In this document: in pieces, positions 15,060 to 32,818 of the stretch | How the letters are laid out: each line of letters opens with the position of its first letter | Position numbering within the stretch: the first letter of the stretch is position 1 | DNA from: Henricia sp. BOLD:AAB3569 | Lineage: Eukaryota; Echinodermata; Asteroidea; Spinulosida; Echinasteridae | NCBI GenBank assembly: GCA_037783545.1 | Contig: JBBELK010000062.1 | Span: forward strand, 558,001-622,000 | Direction: 5' to 3' | DNA: 64,000 nt | The notes under the pieces: model-generated | The model's input: only the letters and a program-made list of their open reading frames with translations | The model's database searches: none | Told to the model about the DNA's origin: nothing | Position numbers and translations under genes: made by a program

Positions 15060-16454
15060 AACATCACAAACCGGCTCTTTTCAGAGCCACCACAACCTTC
15101 AAAAAGAGATATTTCGTTGAAGCCGTTTACTTAGCTTTTACTTGGGATACATTGGGATTAAGTTGGGATAAATTAAAGTACAACATACAACTCCGGTGCA
15201 GTTATAAGAGGCATGTGTTTTGGGAAAAATTAATCCGTGTAAATTGGGCATTTGGGTGCCAAACTGTTAAATCTGTTAGAGAAAATGGTACTGAAGCAAG
15301 ATCCTAGCCTGCGCGCACGCAATCTTAAGAATCTGCGGTGAACACGGGCGAAAGTTGCCCCAGTTAGACTTTGGGTGGAAGGATAAATGTGGGGCGTGAC
15401 CGCAGCATGCAAGTAACTGTAGGGGCGTTCAAGATGCTCACACCGTGTAACAGGGGGTTTGCAACACCGGGGGAATCCCCAGAAGGTGCGAAACAAACGA
15501 CACATGGTTTCGCATTGAATTATAAGAACACCGCTAAAAAATTAAGCCGGCGCCACGCAAAAATAGTTGCCTTAAAGTACCGCAATAAACTTTGTCAATG
15601 CCCACAGACATCTAATTATTAAGCCCTATTCCCTATGATTCTGTGTCATAAACCTGTGTTTTTCTTCGCACTCACGTCACGATTCCAAACTGTATGCCAG
15701 GTTTTACTAGGTGACGTCATTACACCGAGCTTTACACCACCGGCAAGCTCGGGTAGTCACTATGAGCAACTAACAATGGAAATTGGGCCCAATGGTTTGT
15801 GCCCAATTTCCATTGTTAGTTGCTCACAGTGAGTGGTGGCTGCCACCTGCAGTGGGCAGACTCGTGTATTACGTGATGGCTAAACGAACGCTCGGGTGTA
15901 AGAACGCCCCTTGTATGAAGCGCGCCACCACGGGTTTGGCGCGTAATTACGCTGGCCGGCCGGACTCGATTACACGAGCGTACACTGACATGTCCACGCC
16001 CAAGTACACGGAAACTAAATTTTGAGAAATAATCATAAGATGTTTTTTTTTTTTCGAATTGTTTGCATAGGTTGAGCGGGGCAGGGCTTATGTGACGACC
16101 GACTTGTAAATTATTTCCCACGTTGCTTTAGATTGGGCGCTTTTGGGCTACAAAAATGAACTGAAATGGACATGAATCATTATGGCTGACTCCAGGTTAA
16201 CCTTTTGACGCTGGAAGACGTTTAATCACGCCAGGATTTCCGCGTCGATGTAGCAGAGGACTTAAATTTTGGCTCTTCGTAATTAAATCTGAGCTCTTTG
16301 CACAATGAGCATAATATATAAAAGCAAAATAAATAAAATGTGTAAAAAGTCTGAAAATGATCAAGATAATTTATAAGGCAGACAATCAAATCTCTTTCTT
16401 GAAATTGTTGTGGCTCTGAAAAGAGCCGTTTTTGGTTCGTTAGTAGGTCGACCC
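15060..16454. other. U6 spacer (no gene)
   Basis: Consensus; large hairpin 15758-15831. Confidence 0.88.
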
Positions 16455-17120
<666 letters not shown>

Positions 17121-17489
17121 ATGGGACCCAAACCAAGCGGAAAGGGATCTAAAAAGGCTGGCATGGCCAAGGGAGCACCCCGCACCGACAAAAAGAGAAA
17201 GCGGCGTAGAAAGGAGAGCTACGGTCTTTACATTTACAAAGTCATGAAACAGGTCCACCCTGACACCAGCATCTCCAGCCGTGCCATGGGCATCATGAAC
17301 AGCTTCGTCAATGACATCTTTGAGCGCATCGCAGCTGAGGGTTCCCGCCTGGCGCACTACAACAAAAAATCCACCATCTCCAGTCGGGAGGTGCAGACTG
17401 CCGTCCGTCTCCTACTACCTGGCGAGCTGGCCAAACACGCCGTTAGCGAAGGTACCAAGGCTGTCACCAAGTATACAACCTCAAAGTAG
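17121..17489 (+). CDS. H2B: Histone H2B (U7)
   Basis: Intact 122-aa copy; stem-loop 17503-17518. Confidence 0.96.
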   Translation: MGPKPSGKGSKKAGMAKGAPRTDKKRKRRRKESYGLYIYKVMKQVHPDTSISSRAMGIMNSFVNDIFERIAAEGSRLAHYNKKSTISSREVQTAVRLLLPGELAKHAVSEGTKAVTKYTTSK

Positions 17490-18883
17490 AACATCACAAA
17501 CCGGCTCTTTTCAGAGCCACCACAACCTTCAAAAAGAGATATTTCGTTGAAGCCGTTTACTTAGCTTTTACTTGGGATACATTGGGATTAAGTTGGGATA
17601 AATTAAAGTACAACATACAACTCCGGTGCAGTTATAAGAGGCATGTGTTTTGGGAAAAATTAATCCGTGTAAATTGGGCATTTGGGTGCCAAACTGTTAA
17701 ATATGTTAGAGAAAATGGTACTGAAGCAAGATCCTAGCCTGCGCGCACGCAATCTTAAGAATCTGCGGTGAACACGGGCGAAAGTTGGCCCAGTTAGACT
17801 TTGGGTGGAAGGATAAATGTGGGGCGTGACCGCAGCATGCAAGTAACTGTAGGGGCGTTCAAGATGCTCACACCGTGTAACAGGGGGTTTGCAACACCGG
17901 GGGAATCCCCAGAAGGTGCGAAACAAACGACACATGGTTTCGCATTGAATTATAAGAACACCGCTAAAAAATTAAGCCGGCGCCACGCAAAAATAGTTGC
18001 CTTAAAGTACCGCAATAAACTTTGTCAATGCCCACAGACATCTAATTATTAAGCCCTATTCCCTATGATTCTGTGTCATAAACCTGTGTTTTTCTTCGCA
18101 CTCACGTCACGATTCCAAACTGTATGCCAGGTTTTACTAGGTGACGTCATTACACCGAGCTTTACACCACCGCCAAGCTCGGGTAGTCACTATGAGCAAC
18201 TAACAATGGAAATTGGGCCCAATGGTTTGTGCCCAATTTCCATTGTTAGTTGCTCACAGTGAGTGGTGGCTGCCACCTGCAGTGGGCAGACTCGTGTATT
18301 ACGTGATGGCTAAACGAACGCTCGGGTGTAAGAACGCCCCTTGTATGAAGCGCGCCACCACGGGTTTGGCGCGTAATTACGCTGGCCGGCCGGACTCGAT
18401 TACACGAGCGTACACTGACATGTCCACGCCCAAGTACACGGAAACTAAATTTTGAGAAATAATCATAAGATGTTTTTTTTTTTCGAATTGTTTGCATAGG
18501 TTGAGCGGGGCAGGGCTTATGTGACGACCGACTTGTAAATTATTTCCCACGTTGCTTTAGATTGGGCGCTTTTGGGCTACAAAAATGAACTGAAATGGAC
18601 ATGAATCATTATGGCTGACTCCAGGTTAACCTTTTGACGCTGGAAGACGTTTAATCACGCCAGGATTTCCGCGTCGATGTAGCAGAGGACTTAAATTTTG
18701 GCTCTTCGTAATTAAATCTGAGCTCTTTGCACAATGAGCATAATATATAAAAGCAAAATAAATAAAATGTGTAAAAAGTCTGAAAATGATCAAGATAATT
18801 TATAAGGCAGACAATCAAATCTCTTTCTTGAAATTGTTGTGGCTCTGAAAAGAGCCGTTTTTGGTTCGTTAGTAGGTCGACCC
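17490..18883. other. U7 spacer (no gene), most diverged
   Basis: Private changes: C-to-A at 17703, C-to-G at 17788, G-to-C at 18173 (loop of the small hairpin) and an 11-T tract. No other spacer has this many point changes. Large hairpin 18188-18261. Confidence 0.88.
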
Positions 18884-19549
<666 letters not shown>

Positions 19550-19918
19550 ATGGGACCCAAACCAAGCGGAAAGGGATCTAAAAAGGCTGGCATGGCCAAG
19601 GGAGCACCCCGCACCGACAAAAAGAGAAAGCGGCGTAGAAAGGAGAGCTACGGTCTTTACATTTACAAAGTCATGAAACAGGTCCACCCTGACACCAGCA
19701 TCTCCAGCCGTGCCATGGGCATCATGAACAGCTTCGTCAATGACATCTTTGAGCGCATCGCAGCTGAGGGTTCCCGCCTGGCGCACTACAACAAAAAATC
19801 CACCATCTCCAGTCGGGAGGTGCAGACTGCCGTCCGTCTCCTACTACCTGGCGAGCTGGCCAAACACGCCGTTAGCGAAGGTACCAAGGCTGTCACCAAG
19901 TATACAACCTCAAAGTAG
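19550..19918 (+). CDS. H2B: Histone H2B (U8)
   Basis: Intact 122-aa copy; stem-loop 19932-19947. Confidence 0.96.
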   Translation: MGPKPSGKGSKKAGMAKGAPRTDKKRKRRRKESYGLYIYKVMKQVHPDTSISSRAMGIMNSFVNDIFERIAAEGSRLAHYNKKSTISSREVQTAVRLLLPGELAKHAVSEGTKAVTKYTTSK

Positions 19919-21313
19919 AACATCACAAACCGGCTCTTTTCAGAGCCACCACAACCTTCAAAAAGAGATATTTCGTTGAAGCCGTTTACTTAGCTTTTAC
20001 TTGGGATACATTGGGATTAAGTTGGGATAAATTAAAGTACAACATACAACTCCGGTGCAGTTATAAGAGGCATGTGTTTTGGGAAAAATTAATCCGTGTA
20101 AATTGGGCATTTGGGTGCCAAACTGTTAAATCTGTTAGAGAAAATGGTACTGAAGCAAGATCCTAGCCTGCGCGCACGCAATCTTAAGAATCTGCGGTGA
20201 ACACGGGCGAAAGTTGCCCCAGTTAGACTTTGGGTGGAAGGATAAATGTGGGGCGTGACCGCAGCATGCAAGTAACTGTAGGGGCGTTCAAGATGCTCAC
20301 ACCGTGTAACAGGGGGTTTGCAACACCGGGGGAATCCCCAGAAGGTGCGAAACAAACGACACATGGTTTCGCATTGAATTATAAGAACACCGCTAAAAAA
20401 TTAAGCCGGCGCCACGCAAAAATAGTTGCCTTAAAGTACCGCAATAAACTTTGTCAATGCCCACAGACATCTAATTATTAAGCCCTATTCCCTATGATTC
20501 TGTGTCATAAACCTGTGTTTTTCTTCGCACTCACGTCACGATTCCAAACTGTATGCCAGGTTTTACTAGGTGACGTCATTACACCGAGCTTTACACCACC
20601 GGCAAGCTCGGGTAGTCACTATGAGCAACTAACAATGGAAATTGGGCCCAATGGTTTGTGCCCAATTTCCATTGTTAGTTGCTCACAGTGAGTGGTGGCT
20701 GCCACCTGCAGTGGGCAGACTCGTGTATTACGTGATGGCTAAACGAACGCTCGGGTGTAAGAACGCCCCTTGTATGAAGCGCGCCACCACGGGTTTGGCG
20801 CGTAATTACGCTGGCCGGCCGGACTCGATTACACGAGCGTACACTGACATGTCCACGCCCAAGTACACGGAAACTAAATTTTGAGAAATAATCATAAGAT
20901 GTTTTTTTTTTTTCGAATTGTTTGCATAGGTTGAGCGGGGCAGGGCTTATGTGACGACCGACTTGTAAATTATTTCCCACGTTGCTTTAGATTGGGCGCT
21001 TTTGGGCTACAAAAATGAACTGAAATGGACATGAATCATTATGGCTGACTCCAGGTTAACCTTTTGACGCTGGAAGACGTTTAATCACGCCAGGATTTCC
21101 GCGTCGATGTAGCAGAGGACTTAAATTTTGGCTCTTCGTAATTAAATCTGAGCTCTTTGCACAATGAGCATAATATATAAAAGCAAAATAAATAAAATGT
21201 GTAAAAAGTCTGAAAATGATCAAGATAATTTATAAGGCAGACAATCAAATCTCTTTCTTGAAATTGTTGTGGCTCTGAAAAGAGCCGTTTTTGGTTCGTT
21301 AGTAGGTCGACCC
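19919..21313. other. U8 spacer (no gene)
   Basis: Consensus; large hairpin 20617-20690. Confidence 0.88.
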
Positions 21314-21979
<666 letters not shown>

Positions 21980-22099
21980 ATGGGACCCAAACCAAGCGGA
22001 AAGGGATCTAAAAAGGCTGGCATGGCCAAGGGAGCACCCCGCACCGACAAAAAGAGAAAGCGGCGTAGAAAGGAGAGCTACGGTGGTCTTCTTGGGTAG
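21980..22099 (+). pseudogene. H2B: Truncated H2B stub (U9)
   Basis: The first 35 H2B codons (through KESYG) are joined to antisense H2A at a shared CGGT (22081-22084). Four foreign residues, GLLG, then a stop follow. The whole histone fold is missing. The promoter is intact but there is no stem-loop. The next one on this strand is that of U10 at 23112-23127, so a transcript would have to cross antisense H2A, another promoter and the U10 H2B. Confidence 0.93.
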
Positions 22100-22444
22100 C
22101 AGAACGGCTTGAATGTTGGGCAGGACACCGCCTTGAGCGATGGTCACTCCACTCAGAAGCTTGTTCAACTCCTCGTCGTTGCGGATGGCCAACTGTAGGT
22201 GCCGCGGGTTGATTCTTGTTTTCTTGTTGTCTCGAGCTGCGTTGCCTGCCAACTCGATAATTTCTGCTGCCAAGTATTCCATAACGGCAGCCAAGTACAC
22301 TGGCGCACCGGCCCCGACACGTTCGCCATAGTTGCCTTTGCGGAGGAAACGGTGAACACGACCCACAGGGAACTGCAGTCCAGCCCGGGCGGATCGGCTC
22401 TTAGCCTTGGCGCGTACTTTTCCTCCCTTGCCTCGTCCAGACAT

Positions 22445-22729
22445 GATGTAACTTTTGCACGGCTAATTTTCTTTGAGAAAGCGAATACCCCGACACGGTT
22501 GAACTACGCCTATTTGTAGCGTTTCCGGGATTTCGTCAATTGTCCAATCAGATCGTAACCCGTGCCATCACCCGATCAGCCAATAGAGAAAGCGCAGGAA
22601 ATGCGCTAGTCGTGCGAATGCCGCGGGTGAATGCCTTTGTGGAGCTACCATTTGCATGAAGAAAAACTATATGAGTCGGCACTCTGCTGGTGTCATGGTA
22701 CTCTGGTGATAAAGCCGAAAATCAAAAAC
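22445..22729. promoter_or_regulatory. U10 divergent promoter
   Basis: Consensus; octamer 22650-22657, TATA-like 22667-22674. Its H2A side drives the fusion gene. Confidence 0.88.
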
Positions 22730-23098
22730 ATGGGACCCAAACCAAGCGGAAAGGGATCTAAAAAGGCTGGCATGGCCAAGGGAGCACCCCGCACCGACAA
22801 AAAGAGAAAGCGGCGTAGAAAGGAGAGCTACGGTCTTTACATTTACAAAGTCATGAAACAGGTCCACCCTGACACCAGCATCTCCAGCCGTGCCATGGGC
22901 ATCATGAACAGCTTCGTCAATGACATCTTTGAGCGCATCGCAGCTGAGGGTTCCCGCCTGGCGCACTACAACAAAAAATCCACCATCTCCAGTCGGGAGG
23001 TGCAGACTGCCGTCCGTCTCCTACTACCTGGCGAGCTGGCCAAACACGCCGTTAGCGAAGGTACCAAGGCTGTCACCAAGTATACAACCTCAAAGTAG
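22730..23098 (+). CDS. H2B: Histone H2B (U10)
   Basis: Intact 122-aa copy; stem-loop 23112-23127. Its divergent partner is the chimeric H2A. Confidence 0.96.
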   Translation: MGPKPSGKGSKKAGMAKGAPRTDKKRKRRRKESYGLYIYKVMKQVHPDTSISSRAMGIMNSFVNDIFERIAAEGSRLAHYNKKSTISSREVQTAVRLLLPGELAKHAVSEGTKAVTKYTTSK

Positions 23099-24493
23099 AA
23101 CATCACAAACCGGCTCTTTTCAGAGCCACCACAACCTTCAAAAAGAGATATTTCGTTGAAGCCGTTTACTTAGCTTTTACTTGGGATACATTGGGATTAA
23201 GTTGGGATAAATTAAAGTACAACATACAACTCCGGTGCAGTTATAAGAGGCATGTGTTTTGGGAAAAATTAATCCGTGTAAATTGGGCATTTGGGTGCCA
23301 AACTGTTAAATCTGTTAGAGAAAATGGTACTGAAGCAAGATCCTAGCCTGCGCGCACGCAATCTTAAGAATCTGCGGTGAACACGGGCGAAAGTTGCCCC
23401 AGTTAGACTTTGGGTGGAAGGATAAATGTGGGGCGTGACCGCAGCATGCAAGTAACTGTAGGGGCGTTCAAGATGCTCACACCGTGTAACAGGGGGTTTG
23501 CAACACCGGGGGAATCCCCAGAAGGTGCGAAACAAACGACACATGGTTTCGCATTGAATTATAAGAACACCGCTAAAAAATTAAGCCGGCGCCACGCAAA
23601 AATAGTTGCCTTAAAGTACCGCAATAAACTTTGTCAATGCCCACAGACATCTAATTATTAAGCCCTATTCCCTATGATTCTGTGTCATAAACCTGTGTTT
23701 TTCTTCGCACTCACGTCACGATTCCAAACTGTATGCCAGGTTTTACTAGGTGACGTCATTACACCGAGCTTTACACCACCGGCAAGCTCGGGTAGTCACT
23801 ATGAGCAACTAACAATGGAAATTGGGCCCAATGGTTTGTGCCCAATTTCCATTGTTAGTTGCTCACAGTGAGTGGTGGCTGCCACCTGCAGTGGGCAGAC
23901 TCGTGTATTACGTGATGGCTAAACGAACGCTCGGGTGTAAGAACGCCCCTTGTATGAAGCGCGCCACCACGGGTTTGGCGCGTAATTACGCTGGCCGGCC
24001 GGACTCGATTACACGAGCGTACACTGACATGTCCACGCCCAAGTACACGGAAACTAAATTTTGAGAAATAATCATAAGATGTGTTTTTTTTTTCGAATTG
24101 TTTGCATAGGTTGAGCGGGGCAGGGCTTATGTGACGACCGACTTGTAAATTATTTCCCACGTTGCTTTAGATTGGGCGCTTTTGGGCTACAAAAATGAAC
24201 TGAAATGGACATGAATCATTATGGCTGACTCCAGGTTAACCTTTTGACGCTGGAAGACGTTTAATCACGCCAGGATTTCCGCGTCGATGTAGCAGAGGAC
24301 TTAAATTTTGGCTCTTCGTAATTAAATCTGAGCTCTTTGCACAATGAGCATAATATATAAAAGCAAAATAAATAAAATGTGTAAAAAGTCTGAAAATGAT
24401 CAAGATAATTTATAAGGCAGACAATCAAATCTCTTTCTTGAAATTGTTGTGGCTCTGAAAAGAGCCGTTTTTGGTTCGTTAGTAGGTCGACCC
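23099..24493. other. U10 spacer (no gene)
   Basis: T-to-G at 24083 in the poly-T tract, shared with U1 and U5, but without their A-to-G marker. It is the last unit with T at 24183 (see the array-wide T/G step). Large hairpin 23797-23870. Confidence 0.88.
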
Positions 24494-25159
<666 letters not shown>

Positions 25160-25528
25160 ATGGGACCCAAACCAAGCGGAAAGGGATCTAAAAAGGCTGG
25201 CATGGCCAAGGGAGCACCCCGCACCGACAAAAAGAGAAAGCGGCGTAGAAAGGAGAGCTACGGTCTTTACATTTACAAAGTCATGAAACAGGTCCACCCT
25301 GACACCAGCATCTCCAGCCGTGCCATGGGCATCATGAACAGCTTCGTCAATGACATCTTTGAGCGCATCGCAGCTGAGGGTTCCCGCCTGGCGCACTACA
25401 ACAAAAAATCCACCATCTCCAGTCGGGAGGTGCAGACTGCCGTCCGTCTCCTACTACCTGGCGAGCTGGCCAAACACGCCGTTAGCGAAGGTACCAAGGC
25501 TGTCACCAAGTATACAACCTCAAAGTAG
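25160..25528 (+). CDS. H2B: Histone H2B (U11)
   Basis: Intact 122-aa copy; stem-loop 25542-25557. Confidence 0.96.
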   Translation: MGPKPSGKGSKKAGMAKGAPRTDKKRKRRRKESYGLYIYKVMKQVHPDTSISSRAMGIMNSFVNDIFERIAAEGSRLAHYNKKSTISSREVQTAVRLLLPGELAKHAVSEGTKAVTKYTTSK

Positions 25529-26923
25529 AACATCACAAACCGGCTCTTTTCAGAGCCACCACAACCTTCAAAAAGAGATATTTCGTTGAAGCCGTTTACT
25601 TAGCTTTTACTTGGGATACATTGGGATTAAGTTGGGATAAATTAAAGTACAACATACAACTCCGGTGCAGTTATAAGAGGCATGTGTTTTGGGAAAAATT
25701 AATCCGTGTAAATTGGGCATTTGGGTGCCAAACTGTTAAATCTGTTAGAGAAAATGGTACTGAAGCAAGATCCTAGCCTGCGCGCACGCAATCTTAAGAA
25801 TCTGCGGTGAACACGGGCGAAAGTTGCCCCAGTTAGACTTTGGGTGGAAGGATAAATGTGGGGCGTGACCGCAGCATGCAAGTAACTGTAGGGGCGTTCA
25901 AGATGCTCACACCGTGTAACAGGGGGTTTGCAACACCGGGGGAATCCCCAGAAGGTGCGAAACAAACGACACATGGTTTCGCATTGAATTATAAGAACAC
26001 CGCTAAAAAATTAAGCCGGCGCCACGCAAAAATAGTTGCCTTAAAGTACCGCAATAAACTTTGTCAATGCCCACAGACATCTAATTATTAAGCCCTATTC
26101 CCTATGATTCTGTGTCATAAACCTGTGTTTTTCTTCGCACTCACGTCACGATTCCAAACTGTATGCCAGGTTTTACTAGGTGACGTCATTACACCGAGCT
26201 TTACACCACCGGCAAGCTCGGGTAGTCACTATGAGCAACTAACAATGGAAATTGGGCCCAATGGTTTGTGCCCAATTTCCATTGTTAGTTGCTCACAGTG
26301 AGTGGTGGCTGCCACCTGCAGTGGGCAGACTCGTGTATTACGTGATGGCTAAACGAACGCTCGGGTGTAAGAACGCCCCTTGTATGAAGCGCGCCACCAC
26401 GGGTTTGGCGCGTAATTACGCTGGCCGGCCGGACTCGATTACACGAGCGTACACTGACATGTCCACGCCCAAGTACACGGAAACTAAATTTTGAGAAATA
26501 ATCATAAGATGTTTTTTTTTTTTCGAATTGTTTGCATAGGTTGAGCGGGGCAGGGCTTATGTGACGACCGACTTGTAAATTATTTCCCACGTTGCTTTAG
26601 ATTGGGCGCTTTGGGGCTACAAAAATGAACTGAAATGGACATGAATCATTATGGCTGACTCCAGGTTAACCTTTTGACGCTGGAAGACGTTTAATCACGC
26701 CAGGATTTCCGCGTCGATGTAGCAGAGGACTTAAATTTTGGCTCTTCGTAATTAAATCTGAGCTCTTTGCACAATGAGCATAATATATAAAAGCAAAATA
26801 AATAAAATGTGTAAAAAGTCTGAAAATGATCAAGATAATTTATAAGGCAGACAATCAAATCTCTTTCTTGAAATTGTTGTGGCTCTGAAAAGAGCCGTTT
26901 TTGGTTCGTTAGTAGGTCGACCC
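25529..26923. other. U11 spacer (no gene)
   Basis: First unit with G at 26613 in place of T; every unit to its right has the same base. Large hairpin 26227-26300. Confidence 0.88.
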
Positions 26924-27589
<666 letters not shown>

Positions 27590-27958
27590 ATGGGACCCAA
27601 ACCAAGCGGAAAGGGATCTAAAAAGGCTGGCATGGCCAAGGGAGCACCCCGCACCGACAAAAAGAGAAAGCGGCGTAGAAAGGAGAGCTACGGTCTTTAC
27701 ATTTACAAAGTCATGAAACAGGTCCACCCTGACACCAGCATCTCCAGCCGTACCATGGGCATCATGAACAGCTTCGTCAATGACATCTTTGAGCGCATCG
27801 CAGCTGAGGGTTCCCGCCTGGCGCACTACAACAAAAAATCCACCATCTCCAGTCGGGAGGTGCAGACTGCCGTCCGTCTCCTACTACCTGGCGAGCTGGC
27901 CAAACACGCCGTTAGCGAAGGTACCAAGGCTGTCACCAAGTATACAACCTCAAAGTAG
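27590..27958 (+). CDS. H2B: Histone H2B, A55T (U12)
   Basis: 122 aa with one missense change: GCC to ACC at 27752 turns SSRAMGIM into SSRTMGIM. The residue is at the start of the long fold helix and is Ala in almost all H2Bs. Thr there could cap a helix and need not be harmful. Stem-loop 27972-27987. Confidence 0.95.
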   Translation: MGPKPSGKGSKKAGMAKGAPRTDKKRKRRRKESYGLYIYKVMKQVHPDTSISSRTMGIMNSFVNDIFERIAAEGSRLAHYNKKSTISSREVQTAVRLLLPGELAKHAVSEGTKAVTKYTTSK

Positions 27959-29353
27959 AACATCACAAACCGGCTCTTTTCAGAGCCACCACAACCTTCA
28001 AAAAGAGATATTTCGTTGAAGCCGTTTACTTAGCTTTTACTTGGGATACATTGGGATTAAGTTGGGATAAATTAAAGTACAACATACAACTCCGGTGCAG
28101 TTATAAGAGGCATGTGTTTTGGGAAAAATTAATCCGTGTAAATTGGGCATTTGGGTGCCAAACTGTTAAATCTGTTAGAGAAAATGGTACTGAAGCAAGA
28201 TCCTAGCCTGCGCGCACGCAATCTTAAGAATCTGCGGTGAACACGGGCGAAAGTTGCCCCAGTTAGACTTTGGGTGGAAGGATAAATGTGGGGCGTGACC
28301 GCAGCATGCAAGTAACTGTAGGGGCGTTCAAGATGCTCACACCGTGTAACAGGGGGTTTGCAACACCGGGGGAATCCCCAGAAGGTGCGAAACAAACGAC
28401 ACATGGTTTCGCATTGAATTATAAGAACACCGCTAAAAAATTAAGCCGGCGCCACGCAAAAATAGTTGCCTTAAAGTACCGCAATAAACTTTGTCAATGC
28501 CCACAGACATCTAATTATTAAGCCCTATTCCCTATGATTCTGTGTCATAAACCTGTGTTTTTCTTCGCACTCACGTCACGATTCCAAACTGTATGCCAGG
28601 TTTTACTAGGTGACGTCATTACACCGAGCTTTACACCACCGGCAAGCTCGGGTAGTCACTATGAGCAACTAACAATGGAAATTGGGCCCAATGGTTTGTG
28701 CCCAATTTCCATTGTTAGTTGCTCACAGTGAGTGGTGGCTGCCACCTGCAGTGGGCAGACTCGTGTATTACGTGATGGCTAAACGAACGCTCGGGTGTAA
28801 GAACGCCCCTTGTATGAAGCGCGCCACCACGGGTTTGGCGCGTAATTACGCTGGCCGGCCGGACTCGATTACACGAGCGTACACTGACATGTCCACGCCC
28901 AAGTACACGGAAACTAAATTTTGAGAAATAATCATAAGATGTTTTTTTTTTTTCGAATTGTTTGCATAGGTTGAGCGGGGCAGGGCTTATGTGACGACCG
29001 ACTTGTAAATTATTTCCCACGTTGCTTTAGATTGGGCGCTTTGGGGCTACAAAAATGAACTGAAATGGACATGAATCATTATGGCTGACTCCAGGTTAAC
29101 CTTTTGACGCTGGAAGACGTTTAATCACGCCAGGATTTCCGCGTCGATGTAGCAGAGGACTTAAATTTTGGCTCTTCGTAATTAAATCTGAGCTCTTTGC
29201 ACAATGAGCATAATATATAAAAGCAAAATAAATAAAATGTGTAAAAAGTCTGAAAATGATCAAGATAATTTATAAGGCAGACAATCAAATCTCTTTCTTG
29301 AAATTGTTGTGGCTCTGAAAAGAGCCGTTTTTGGTTCGTTAGTAGGTCGACCC
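27959..29353. other. U12 spacer (no gene)
   Basis: Consensus of the right-hand (G) subtype; large hairpin 28657-28730. Confidence 0.88.
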
Positions 29354-30019
<666 letters not shown>

Positions 30020-30388
30020 ATGGGACCCAAACCAAGCGGAAAGGGATCTAAAAAGGCTGGCATGGCCAAGGGAGCACCCCGCACCGACAAAAAGAGAAAG
30101 CGGCGTAGAAAGGAGAGCTACGGTCTTTACATTTACAAAGTCATGAAACAGGTCCACCCTGACACCAGCATCTCCAGCCGTGCCATGGGCATCATGAACA
30201 GCTTCGTCAATGACATCTTTGAGCGCATCGCAGCTGAGGGTTCCCGCCTGGCGCACTACAACAAAAAATCCACCATCTCCAGTCGGGAGGTGCAGACTGC
30301 CGTCCGTCTCCTACTACCTGGCGAGCTGGCCAAACACGCCGTTAGCGAAGGTACCAAGGCTGTCACCAAGTATACAACCTCAAAGTAG
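30020..30388 (+). CDS. H2B: Histone H2B (U13)
   Basis: Intact 122-aa copy; stem-loop 30402-30417. Confidence 0.96.
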   Translation: MGPKPSGKGSKKAGMAKGAPRTDKKRKRRRKESYGLYIYKVMKQVHPDTSISSRAMGIMNSFVNDIFERIAAEGSRLAHYNKKSTISSREVQTAVRLLLPGELAKHAVSEGTKAVTKYTTSK

Positions 30389-31783
30389 AACATCACAAAC
30401 CGGCTCTTTTCAGAGCCACCACAACCTTCAAAAAGAGATATTTCGTTGAAGCCGTTTACTTAGCTTTTACTTGGGATACATTGGGATTAAGTTGGGATAA
30501 ATTAAAGTACAACATACAACTCCGGTGCAGTTATAAGAGGCATGTGTTTTGGGAAAAATTAATCCGTGTAAATTGGGCATTTGGGTGCCAAACTGTTAAA
30601 TCTGTTAGAGAAAATGGTACTGAAGCAAGATCCTAGCCTGCGCGCACGCAATCTTAAGAATCTGCGGCGAACACGGGCGAAAGTTGCCCCAGTTAGACTT
30701 TGGGTGGAAGGATAAATGTGGGGCGTGACCGCAGCATGCAAGTAACTGTAGGGGCGTTCAAGATGCTCACACCGTGTAACAGGGGGTTTGCAACACCGGG
30801 GGAATCCCCAGAAGGTGCGAAACAAACGACACATGGTTTCGCATTGAATTATAAGAACACCGCTAAAAAATTAAGCCGGCGCCACGCAAAAATAGTTGCC
30901 TTAAAGTACCGCAATAAACTTTGTCAATGCCCACAGACATCTAATTATTAAGCCCTATTCCCTATGATTCTGTGTCATAAACCTGTGTTTTTCTTCGCAC
31001 TCACGTCACGATTCCAAACTGTATGCCAGGTTTTACTAGGTGACGTCATTACACCGAGCTTTACACCACCGGCAAGCTCGGGTAGTCACTATGAGCAACT
31101 AACAATGGAAATTGGGCCCAATGGTTTGTGCCCAATTTCCATTGTTAGTTGCTCACAGTGAGTGGTGGCTGCCACCTGCAGTGGGCAGACTCGTGTATTA
31201 CGTGATGGCTAAACGAACGCTCGGGTGTAAGAACGCCCCTTGTATGAAGCGCGCCACCACGGGTTTGGCGCGTAATTACGCTGGCCGGCCGGACTCGATT
31301 ACACGAGCGTACACTGACATGTCCACGCCCAAGTACACGGAAACTAAATTTTGAGAAATAATCATAAGATGTTTTTTTTTTTTCGAATTGTTTGCATAGG
31401 TTGAGCGGGGCAGGGCTTATGTGACGACCGACTTGTAAATTATTTCCCACGTTGCTTTAGATTGGGCGCTTTGGGGCTACAAAAATGAACTGAAATGGAC
31501 ATGAATCATTATGGCTGACTCCAGGTTAACCTTTTGACGCTGGAAGACGTTTAATCACGCCAGGATTTCCGCGTCGATGTAGCAGAGGACTTAAATTTTG
31601 GCTCTTCGTAATTAAATCTGAGCTCTTTGCACAATGAGCATAATATATAAAAGCAAAATAAATAAAATGTGTAAAAAGTCTGAAAATGATCAAGATAATT
31701 TATAAGGCAGACAATCAAATCTCTTTCTTGAAATTGTTGTGGCTCTGAAAAGAGCCGTTTTTGGTTCGTTAGTAGGTCGACCC
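30389..31783. other. U13 spacer (no gene)
   Basis: Private T-to-C at 30668. Large hairpin 31087-31160. Confidence 0.88.
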
Positions 31784-32449
<666 letters not shown>

Positions 32450-32818
32450 ATGGGACCCAAACCAAGCGGAAAGGGATCTAAAAAGGCTGGCATGGCCAAG
32501 GGAGCACCCCGCACCGACAAAAAGAGAAAGCGGCGTAGAAAGGAGAGCTACGGTCTTTACATTTACAAAGTCATGAAACAGGTCCACCCTGACACCAGCA
32601 TCTCCAGCCGTGCCATGGGCATCATGAACAGCTTCGTCAATGACATCTTTGAGCGCATCGCAGCTGAGGGTTCCCGCCTGGCGCACTACAACAAAAAATC
32701 CACCATCTCCAGTCGGGAGGTGCAGACTGCCGTCCGTCTCCTACTACCTGGCGAGCTGGCCAAACACGCCGTTAGCGAAGGTACCAAGGCTGTCACCAAG
32801 TATACAACCTCAAAGTAG
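32450..32818 (+). CDS. H2B: Histone H2B (U14)
   Basis: Intact 122-aa copy; stem-loop 32832-32847. Confidence 0.96.
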   Translation: MGPKPSGKGSKKAGMAKGAPRTDKKRKRRRKESYGLYIYKVMKQVHPDTSISSRAMGIMNSFVNDIFERIAAEGSRLAHYNKKSTISSREVQTAVRLLLPGELAKHAVSEGTKAVTKYTTSK

